Source of the DNA: Semisulcospira habei
Taxonomy: Eukaryota; Mollusca; Gastropoda; Semisulcospiridae
Reading direction: 5' to 3'
Assembly: GCA_036245525.1 (NCBI GenBank)
Contig: BTPG01000002.1
Span: 122,903,224 to 122,967,223 of the forward strand
Length of the DNA stretch: 64,000 nt
This document shows positions 56,476 through 64,000 of the stretch, piece by piece. The translations under genes were made by a program, and so were the position numbers. Each line of letters starts with the position of its first letter. Positions within the stretch are counted from its first letter, which is position 1. The notes beneath the pieces are model-generated. The model saw nothing but the letters and a program-made list of their open reading frames with translations, was not told the origin of the DNA and made no database searches.

Positions 56476-56550
56476 GAAAAAAAAGTTTTTTTATTGTCCT
56501 TGTATCTTGACAAATCTGACCGAGTAAGTTGTGACTTAAGTCAAGTTGTT

Positions 56551-56620
56551 GTAAGAACTTAGGGTAAGTACTTGTAAGAACTTAGGGTGAGTACTTGTAA
56601 GAACTTAGGGTAAGTAAATA
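56551..56620. repeat. 23-bp tandem repeat near the Polinton right end
   Basis: GTAAGAACTTAGGGTAAGTACTT-type units start at 56551, 56574 and 56597, followed by an inverted AAGTTCTTA. Confidence 0.88.
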
Positions 56621-56735
56621 ATAAGTTCTTATGGCAACACACTTAAAGGTTACCTCTGCAGGTTCCTAAAAGTTAGTTGCAACTTGTTAATAAGTATTAA
56701 GTTTCACTTGGCATCACTTGATCAGGTAAATGATT

Positions 56736-56968
56736 AGGTATTGACAGAGACAATAGTTATAGAGAAAGATAATAGGAGACCCGTAAGATAATCAGATCAA
56801 TAAGGCCGCATCAGTCATACTCATCACTTTTTAAAAATCAAAGGGTTGATTCAGAATTAACGGGGGTAAAATTGGGGTCAAAATTTTGATATTAAAAAAT
56901 GATGTAAATTAATGACTGATGCCGCTCTATTGAATTCATTGTCTTACGGGTCTCCTATTATCTTTCTC
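56736..56968. repeat. Polinton right terminal inverted repeat, hairpin-forming
   Basis: Inverse of 44597-44830. From 56761 to 56969 it is itself an inverted repeat with ~60-bp arms: AGAGAAAGATAATAGGAGAC at the inner side and its reverse complement at the outer end. Confidence 0.92.
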
Positions 56969-58767
56969 TTGACCATGACCTCCCGCCTACCCTGGACGAG
57001 GTCAAGAAAGCGATATACCAGACTAGCTCCGGCAAGGCTGCAGGCATGGACGGCATCCCCGCAGAGCTCTTCAAAGCAGCTGGACCTGAGACCAATGATG
57101 CCTTCCTCAACATTCTGACATGCATCTGGGCAGAGGAGAACATGACACAGGAATTTAGAGATGCTACAATCGTCTCCCTGTTCAAGAACAAGGGCAGCAA
57201 AGCAGACTGTGCCAATTACCGAGGGATCTCACTCTTGTCCATTGCTGGCAAGATCCTCGCGAGAGTCATCCTCAACCGCCTGATCAGCTCTGTATCTGAG
57301 GAAGCACTCCCAGAGGCTCAGTGTGGCTTCAGACCCGGCCGCAGCACAGTCGACATGGTCTTCTCTGTGAGACAGGTCCAGGAGAAATGCACTGAGCAGC
57401 ACATGGACCTCTACGCTGTCTTCATAGATCTGACCAAAGCATTCGACACCGTGAACAGAGAAGCGCTTTGGGTCATCCTCGCAAAGCTTGGCTGCCCCAG
57501 GAAGTTCACCAACATTATCCGCCTCTTCCATGATGGAATGGTAGGAGTTGTCCAGTCAAACGGCGACACTTCCGCACCCTTTGACATTTTCAACGGTGTC
57601 AAACAAGGTTGTGTTCTTGCCCTGCCCCGTGATGTTCATCCTGTTCGTCACGTGTGTCCTGACCCATGCAGTACGTGACCTTGAGAAGGGAGTGTACCTG
57701 AAGTACAGACTAGACGGCTCTCTCTTCGACCTCCGTCGACTGACCGCCAGGACCAAGACCATCGAGAGACTGATCCTTGAGGCGCTGTTTGCCGATGACT
57801 GTGCGCTGATGGCGCACACGGAGTCTGACCTCCAGACCATCGTCAACAGGTTCTCGGAAGCCTCTCGACTGTTTGGCCTGACCATCAGTCTCAACAAGAC
57901 CGAGGTCCTGCACCAACCAGCCCCAGGCACAAGAGGCCCCCCCCCCCCTCCCCACCCAAAGTGTATATCGAAGGCACCGAGCTGAAGACTGTCGACCAGT
58001 TCAGGTACCTGGGGAGCATCATCTCTTCTGACGGTACTATCGACAAGGAAATCGCAGCTCGCATCAGCAAAGCCAGCCAAGCCCTGGGTCGTCTGCGCAC
58101 TCGTGTGTTGAATACCAACAACGTCAAGCTCTCCACCAAGATCAAAGTCTACAAGGCAGTAGTTCTCCCCAGCCTCCTCTACGGCTGTGTGTCATGGACG
58201 CTGTACAGAAAGCACCTCAAACAGCTTGAACGTTTCCACATGAGATCCCTGCGCTCACTCATGGGCATCAAATGGCAAGACAAGGTGACAAACCTGGAAG
58301 TCCTGGATAATGCTGGTTTAGTGAGTGTTGAAGCCTTGATCTTAAAGACACAACTTCGCTGGACAGGTCGTCATACGCATGGATGATTCTCGCATGCCAC
58401 GCCAACTCCTGTATGGTGCACTCTCAAAAAGCCACAGGAAGCAAGGACGGCCAAAGAAACGTTTCAAAGACTGCATAAAAGACAGCCTCAAGTACTGCGC
58501 CTTTCCTGTAAAGGAATTTGAAGCACACGCACAAGACAGATCTAGCCACCAGGAAAGCCTGCACGCTCTTTGAACACAATCAGCGCGAACGGATCATCAG
58601 TGCCAGAGCTCGCAGAAAGACATCGTCGACTCTCCCCACAGCTACGTTCCAGTGCCCCCATTGTCCTCGCAGGTGTGGCTCCAGGACTGGCTTGGCCAGC
58701 CACACCCGCACCCACAAATAGAAGTCATGCACAATGACGACATCATCGGTTGTCGATGGTCTACCCA
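56969..58767 (+). mobile_element. LINE C, 3' part
   Basis: Resumes after the Polinton with the target copy TTGACC and RT coding, and ends at 58767 before the 13-bp duplication TTACTATATATTT (58768-58780). Confidence 0.87.
56984..58722 (+). pseudogene. LINE C reverse transcriptase with C-terminal C2H2 finger, frameshifted
   Basis: 57046-57678 carries DGIPAELFKAAGPETND, FKNKGSKADCANYRGISLLS, QCGFRPGRSTVDMVFSVRQV, FIDLTKAFDTVNREALW and FNGVKQGCVLA. After a shift, 57548-57985 has LEALFADDCALMAHTESD (catalytic box). 57961-58386 has DQFRYLGSIISSDGTID and LPSLLYGCVSWTLYRKHL. 58379-58573 has RKQGRPKKRFKDCIKDSL. The end is a C2H2-like finger FQCPHCPRRCGSRTGLASH (to 58722). At least three frameshifts are present. 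The finger matches that of LINE A, defining a shared family. Confidence 0.87.
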
Positions 58768-58830
58768 TTACTATATATTTTGCATATAGCTAGGTAAAAG
58801 TGAGATATTGAATGAGTTCGTTAACCAGCA
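58768..58830 (+). repeat. Dispersed repeat X, right part
   Basis: GCATATAGCTAGGTAAAAGTG and TGAATGAGTTCGTTAAC continue the repeat interrupted at 42340. The same text occurs at 60452-60505 and, inverted, at 63465-63560. Confidence 0.75.
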
Positions 58831-59741
58831 TCGTCGTTCAGTCACTCCATTTTCCGACACTGACATTGGTCAGCATCTGACAATCGCAGGGGGTTCAATG
58901 CCCTAATGCCTACCTCCTAGAACCATTGCCGTATCTGTAATGTTTAATCAGCTGGCCAATCCGCAATTCTAGTATCGCGCACGAATCTGTCCTAGATCTT
59001 TCGTCTGAACGTTTAGATCAGAGTTGTCCGGCACATTACATCATAAATAACCGGAAAACGCAAAGATCAAATGGTGGTTGACGATAGGAAAATAAAAGAA
59101 TTGTACCTTTATTTCAGCATGACTCAAGCGGTGAGCACAATAGACAAGTGCTACACAAATGTGTCGCAGTTCAAACTCTGAACTGAGACACTCGAAACTT
59201 TCCATTGTGCTCCGTGTCAACACGTATGCTGTTTAGAAAGCAAAGACTGTTGCCACTCGTGCAGTTAGAGAGAAAGAGTAATAAACAAAGAAATTGTGAC
59301 AGATCTATGACATTTCAGTTTTTGTTGAGTCATTTTTGAATGCGTGTATGAGCTCAGTATTGGTTGGAGAAAGATGCCAACAATACATGCTTCATGAACG
59401 AAATCTGACCGTATATCCAGTCGCTTGCCACGCAGTCCTGCGCTCAAAATTTAGTTCTATCAGTTGAACCCAGTGAGACAAGTCCGCACTTGATTGCTAC
59501 AGATTCTGATCTTGTCACTGGCTGCTTAGAAGCAGCACCGCTGGTAAACGTTTGAAATTCGAGCGGCAAAAATCAAGCACATTTGCACGACCGGGCATGA
59601 TAGCCCATTCACAAAGAGTCGCGTCCCCTGTGTATTTCCCAGAAAATACAGTCTGACGTCAGAAATATTTGGCGTTTTACGCCTGACGTTAGACACACAT
59701 TCTAGGCTTGAAATAGTGCGTAATTTAGACTGAACGACAAT
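58831..59741. other. No gene recognised
   Basis: No signature seen; frames are short and featureless. Confidence 0.5.
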
Positions 59742-59915
59742 GGCATTGAGCCGTCTGTGTTGTGTTACTTCTCCGGTTACATCGTGGTTTGTAGTCCTCT
59801 GAAGCTGATTATCAGACCTCCGTGCCTTCGGCGTGTCGGTCTGATAATCATCTTTATCGGACTACAATACCACGATGTAACCCTCGAAGTAACCCAACAC
59901 AGACGATTCAATGCC
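59742..59915. repeat. Fold-back element with ~75-bp arms
   Basis: GGCATTGAGCCGTCTGTGTT through CTGATTATCAGACC is matched inversely by GGTCTGATAATCA through AACACAGACGATTCAATGCC, around a short loop (CCGTGCCTTCGGCG). A small MITE or cruciform-forming palindrome. Confidence 0.85.
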
Positions 59916-60109
59916 GAATTTTACCTCTAGAACGTTTGGAGTGATAATTAAATATTTTGGGAAAAAAAAATAATTTGAAGTTTTTGTCTACCGTATTGAA
60001 AATACGGATAACTTTGAAATGGGGCTGGGTCGGAGCGCATTCCGGAGCATCCACATGACGTTTTTGGCGTGCGGGGCAGAAATTCTGACAAAGAAGTAAC
60101 AAGATAAAA

Positions 60110-60169
60110 TGACGTCACGTCTAGCTACGCAAACCTTGCTAGAGAACGTCTTTTTGGCGCCAAAGCGCC

Positions 60170-60267
<98 letters not shown>

Positions 60268-60510
60268 CAGCAACTAGAGCCCGCGTTTGAGGACGGACAA
60301 GCTTGAAATTTTAGGATATTGTCCCTAAAAGAATTATCTCGAGCCTTTTTTTTTTTTTTTTTTTTTTTTGCTCTATATTTTTATTGGCCGTTTCACAAAA
60401 ACCGGTTGATCCAATCTGGAGTCCGTAATTTTTCTTATTTTTACTAGATATTTTGCATATAGCTAGATAAAAGGGAGATATTGAATTAGTTCGTTAACTA
60501 CCATTGTACC
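60110..60510 (+). repeat. Dispersed repeat X, uninterrupted copy with (TG)n
   Basis: Order: GCTACGCAAACCTTGCTAG, TTTGGCGCCAAAGCGCC, a TG tract (60173-60266), ACTAGAGCCCGCGTTTGAGG, a T-run, AACCGGTTGATCC and TTTGCATATAGCTAGATAAA. The copy around LINE C (42060-42340 plus 58768) and pieces at 62440 and 63465 share these blocks. Confidence 0.8.
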
Positions 60511-60569
60511 TCTAGAACTTTTTGAGTGATAATTAAATTTAAAAAAAACAAACATTTAATGTATTTTCA

Positions 60570-61025
60570 CGTTTTCGGGATTAATTTCACGAATTATATG
60601 GGTTAATCTTAAAACAGTTGAATCTTTCTTTACGAACCCCCCCCCCCCCCCCCAAATCGCATGCTTTTTCGTATACGATATTTACATAAGCCTACAGTTT
60701 GTCTCGGCTGTCGGGTACGATTAGGTCAATTGTGACCTGTATGTATGCTCTAGGTGTGAAAATAAGACAATTTTCTGCCCCACTTTTTCGGAGACACTTG
60801 CAAAACAGCTAAAATAACTTAAATTTTTTTTTACGAAAAAAAATTATCTTTTCATTAATACCGCATGATTTTTCATAAACAGTATTTGTAGAAGCCGGCT
60901 GTTTGTCCGGGCCCTGGGGAAGGATTAGGTCAAATTGTGACCTGTAAGCCCTAGGCGTGACAATCAGCAAGAAATTGCAAAGTTAATTTTCTGATACGTC
61001 AAATGTTAGTACTGCGATGATGACG
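60570..61025. repeat. Duplicated non-coding segment, copy 1
   Basis: Shares long text with 61494-61935, e.g. GGCTGTCGGGTACGATTAGG, CACTTTTTCGGAG and GTGACCTGTAAGCCCTAGG. Each copy also has two internal subunits around AGGTCAAATTGTGACCTGTA. Confidence 0.85.
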
Positions 61026-61159
61026 ATGACGATGATGATCGCTATGAACACAGCGTCGTGGGACTAATGATGCCATGACGTGAAGTTTGAAGTGACGTCA
61101 TTTCTCTGCTCGTGCTATGATTATGCTTCTCAGTTCAGAATAGCTATGCTACGCCAGAC

Positions 61160-61375
61160 CACAGAGCTTACGAATGGCGGGAATCGCCGTGTGTCCGTCT
61201 TTATTTCTGTGTGCCAGTGTGTGTGGATCAGAGGGTGGGTTAGAGTTGAAGGAGATGGATTTCTGTCGCTACACGAGCCGACAGAGCGTACTAATGGCGG
61301 GAAGCGCCGTGTGTCCGTCTTTATTTGTGTGTGCCGACATGTGTGTTGATCAGAGGTTGGCTTAGAGAGGAGGGA
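61160..61375. repeat. Two-copy ~110-bp tandem duplication
   Basis: GGCGGGAATCGCCGTGTGTC and GGCGGGAAGCGCCGTGTGTC blocks, each followed by CGTCTTTATTT and GTTGATCAGAGG- or GTGGATCAGAGG-type text, lie about 110 bp apart. Confidence 0.85.
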
Positions 61376-61493
61376 AATGGATCAGCATTATAAGCCTAAC
61401 AATATGAACAACTCTGAATGTTCCTAAAAGATAAACGCATCTGAGCTCCAAACAATACGGTAGACTTTGGGATTAAATCCTCATCTTGTTAGA

Positions 61494-61935
61494 TTAATTT
61501 CACGAATTACTTTGGATTAATCTTAAAACAATTGAATCTTTTTTACGAAAAATACAATCTTCTCATTAATAATTGCATGATTTTTCATATACGGTATTTA
61601 CATAAGGCTACAAATTGTCTGGGCTGTCGGGTACGATTAGGTCAATTGTGACCTGTACGCCCTAGGTGTGAAAATCACACAATTTTCTGCACCACTTTTT
61701 CGGAGTCATTTGTAAAACAGCTAACGTAACTTTAATTTTTCTTTTACGAAAAAACTATCTTCTCATTAATACCCGCATACATTTTCATAAACAGTGTTTG
61801 CATAAGCCTGCTGTTTGTCACGGCTCTGGGGTAGTATTAGGTCAAATTGTGACCTGTAAGCCCTAGGTGTGAAAATCAGCAAAAAATTGCAAAGGTTGAT
61901 CCTCTAATACCTCACATGTTAGTACTGGGATGAGT
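61494..61935. repeat. Duplicated non-coding segment, copy 2
   Basis: Partner of 60570-61025, offset ~915 bp, diverged mainly by small indels and A/T changes. Confidence 0.85.
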
Positions 61936-62138
61936 GACGTAAAGCATCGAGTCGCCACTTTGAACACGGCGTCGGGACTAAAAGACCTCACCGGTGCGCG
62001 CATTTTCAGCCAATCAAAAAATAGAAGAAAAAAAAAATGCCGCAGCGCGGTCCTGTTGCTGGGTCCCTCAAGCTTTCCCGTAACTACGCAAGGAAATGGC
62101 GAAGTGCGATACTGTTTGTACGTATACATTTCACTGAA

Positions 62139-62255
62139 ATGGTCAGGCATTGCCATTGTGGTACCTGCAATCGGGACGAAAGGTACCCTGAAACCATCAA
62201 GGAAAAGCTTCTGGCTTTTTTTCCCCTCCCAAAACCAACGCGATGGGCTGAATAA
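62139..62255 (+). pseudogene. THAP-type zinc-finger N-terminal remnant
   Basis: From the ATG at 62139: MVRHCHCGTCNRDERYPE, then LLAFFPLPKPTRW, stopping at 62255. The Cys-x-x-x-Cys pair followed by RYPE and FFP-PKP matches the start of THAP DNA-binding domains common in invertebrate genomes. The downstream Cys-His pair and AVPTIF-type end are absent, and a run of A follows the stop. It is either an exon whose continuation is not evident or a decayed fragment of a host or transposon-derived gene. Confidence 0.5.
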
Positions 62256-62439
62256 AAAAAAGACTGATCTCAACATCGGGATACTACCCCTAGCGGACAA
62301 GAGCAAACGCAGAGCTGTTTGTATGCGGTCAGTGTCATTTATTGTAGGGACTTTTTAGGACGGGTCGCGGTTGTGCGAATTTAATAGCATGTCCATGATG
62401 TCAAAGGTGGGCAGGCTGAACCTCTAACAATTGAAGAAA

Positions 62440-62640
62440 CAAGATAAAAATTACATGTCTAGTTACGCTAACCTCGCTGCTGAACGTACATTTGGCGCGA
62501 AGCGCCGTATGTGCGTATGTATGTGCGTATGTATGTGTGTGCGTATGTATGTAAACAAGAGAATGTCCGATATTTCTGTACACACAAGCTTGAAACTTGG
62601 CAAAATACTTTCTTAAGTGGGTGGCTAAGAGTGCCTCCGA
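62440..62640 (+). repeat. Repeat X-related segment with GTATGTATGTGC microsatellite
   Basis: CTAGTTACGCTAACCTCGCTG, TTTGGCGCGAAGCGCC and ACACAAGCTTGAAACTTGG parallel 60110-60320, with a GTAT/GTGC repeat replacing the TG tract. Confidence 0.65.
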
Positions 62641-63235
62641 GCATATTGTAATTGAATGTCTCATTGAAGACACAAACAAGATGGGATGAACCATAACCCA
62701 CAAAGTCCCTTCTATATGAGAGCTGTCTTCGCTGTCAAGCGTCTCTACCTTTTGTCTTTGACTTGATTCTCGTGTTCAAATATCTCCTTTTGAAAAAGCC
62801 TCGCAGATGTGTCAATGTGTCATAGTGGACTCTATAAGGGGCGCGCGCAGCGCACACGTGTCATTGGTTTGTCAAACGTCATTAGTCATGACGTATATTT
62901 TTGTTTTTACGTAATTTTATATTTAACGTGATATGAGTTTCGCTTTCGCTTCAAGACTTGTAAAAATGGTGACAAAACTAGAATTTCACGGTACAATTTC
63001 AGTCTTGCTATAATTTGTGTGAAATCAGGTTGACTTTACCTAGCTACATGCTATATTAAGTACACCTGCATGCTCTTCTGAAAGCGCGTCGATGTGTGTG
63101 TATGCGTATGCGTGTGCGTGTGCGTGAGTGCAGGCGCACTCTGCAAACATTCTCAAGAGGGATAGATGTTCATGCGCCCTCCGGGCACATGAGGATCTAT
63201 GCCTCTTGCAGATGCGCGCATATGTGTGAGAAAGA
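62641..63235. other. No gene recognised
   Basis: No signature seen apart from a short GTGTGCGT-rich stretch (~63090-63130). Confidence 0.5.
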
Positions 63236-63238
63236 GCG

Positions 63239-63314
<76 letters not shown>
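63236..63314. repeat. (GA)n microsatellite
   Basis: About 37 GA units, nearly perfect. Confidence 0.98.
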
Positions 63315-63315
<1 letters not shown>

Positions 63316-63464
63316 TACGTCTTATTTAGTGTATGTGTGGTGACGGAGTTGCTTCTTTTACGTCACCGGCACTGTCTGATTTTCTCTAAAAGTGAAGTTG
63401 TTTTTTTTTACTGTTTTAATTATTTTCTGAAAAGAATTATTTTTTTACTAAAGAAGTTGAAAGG

Positions 63465-63595
63465 ATACAAAGCTGGCTAACGAACTCATCCAATGTCTTT
63501 CTCCAAACTAGCTATATGCAAATGTTCAAGTAAATATGACCAAAAATACGGACTCTAATCTGGGTCAACCGACTTCCTAGACAGTGTCGCGCCGC
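63465..63595 (-). repeat. Dispersed repeat X, inverted partial copy
   Basis: The minus strand reads GTCGGTTGACCCAGATTAGA, GTCCGTATTTTTGG, TTTGCATATAGCTAG and TGAGTTCGTTAGCCAGC, matching 60400-60505. Confidence 0.7.
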
Positions 63596-63767
63596 AAGTG
63601 TTGTCCAAATGACATTGCCGTTGTTTCTGCACTATGTAGGCCACTGTCGTAACAAGCGTTAGTGACAATTGCCACTAAGCTTGCGGACACTCCAAGTCTC
63701 CACGTGTGTGGTCTACGAGCTTTGTGACAAATTGTGACAAATCACAAAGCTCATTGGCACTCCTCTT

Positions 63768-63910
63768 TTTACTTTTTTTTTTTTCTTCTTTTCTGGTTTT
63801 GTTGTTGTTGTTGTTGTTTTGGGGGTGGTTTGTTTGTTTTTGTTGTTGTTTGGTTGGTTGTTTGTTTTTTAGTTTTGTTTTGTTTTGTTTTGTTTTTGTT
63901 TTTTGTATGT
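63768..63910. repeat. T/G low-complexity tract
   Basis: T-runs with TTG, TTGG and TTTTG repeats. The reading frame across it is an artefact. Confidence 0.9.
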
Positions 63911-64000
63911 GTGTCCCTGTTTCTTTGGAACAATGTGATCATTTTCACGCTCGTTGTTCAGGGTCTTCATTCATTTGGGACAGTGTGAACACTTCCTATG

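Larger units (their letters stand above)
44597..56968. mobile_element. Polinton/Maverick virus-like DNA transposon
   Basis: A ~12.4-kb element (including an N gap of unknown true size) bounded by inverted repeats 44597-44830 and 56736-56968. Termini are 5'-AG...TC-3', as known for Polintons, with a 6-bp target ATGACC (44591-44596) against TTGACC (56969-56974), one mismatch. It carries DNA polymerase B, rve integrase, packaging ATPase, a double-jelly-roll-type capsid candidate and further virus-like genes. Coding defects lie in the polymerase, the capsid protein and two other genes. Integrase, ATPase, minor-capsid candidate and several unassigned genes are open. No adenain-like protease is visible; it may lie in the gap. 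Confidence 0.93.

Overview
This is a eukaryotic, almost certainly invertebrate, nuclear window. It has long CA/TG, TA and GA microsatellites, no bacterial operons, one N gap of exactly 500 bases, and a dense pile of nested transposable elements. The mixture (Ty3/gypsy elements with INT ahead of RT, a DIRS element, APE-type LINEs, tRNA-headed SINEs ending near GACGTTAAG, a Polinton, and AAGGTCA-rich dispersed repeats) suggests a marine lophotrochozoan, most likely a mollusc. That assignment is inference. I recognise no intact host protein-coding gene; the only hint is a short THAP-type zinc-finger remnant near 62.2 kb.

Layout: 1-3941, 5' part of a Ty3/gypsy element on the minus strand (gag, protease and integrase in one frame, plus LTR). 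4013-10160, a second, decayed copy of the same family whose LTR was split by an APE-type LINE (6692-9930). 10184-11320, RNase H end of another LINE. 11455-11948, giant compound microsatellite. 12979-17618, a whole but degenerate DIRS-type tyrosine-recombinase element with inverted termini and internal complementary region. 18-32 kb, mostly non-coding: fold-back elements, microsatellites, SINE-like copies and a 64-bp minisatellite. 32162-35583, a tRNA-derived SINE split by a 3.2-kb LINE. 36158-38010, a LINE fragment. 40111-41441, a TIR element with TAA target duplication, holding two nested SINEs. 42341-58767, a LINE split by a Polinton. 58.8-64 kb, dispersed and duplicated non-coding repeats.

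The centrepiece is the Polinton/Maverick at 44597-56968. It has ~233-bp terminal inverted repeats that are themselves hairpin-like, a 6-bp target duplication with one mismatch, and the virus-like gene set: C-terminal protein-primed DNA polymerase B, retroviral-type integrase, several small membrane proteins, FtsK/HerA-type packaging ATPase, major capsid protein (interrupted by a SINE with a perfect 14-bp target duplication and by one nonsense codon), a large C-anchored structural candidate, a minor-capsid candidate, and several unassigned late-type genes. An unlisted 30-codon micro-ORF beside the right terminus ends in overlapping PSAP and PPEY motifs, which look like ESCRT/Nedd4 late-domain motifs. 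Genes are packed head-to-head and tail-to-tail with gaps of ~25 bp, and many start codons directly follow an A-rich ATAAAA-type stretch.

Nesting gives a relative chronology: dispersed repeat, then LINE, then Polinton, then SINE. This is four layers in one place, each supported by target-site duplications.
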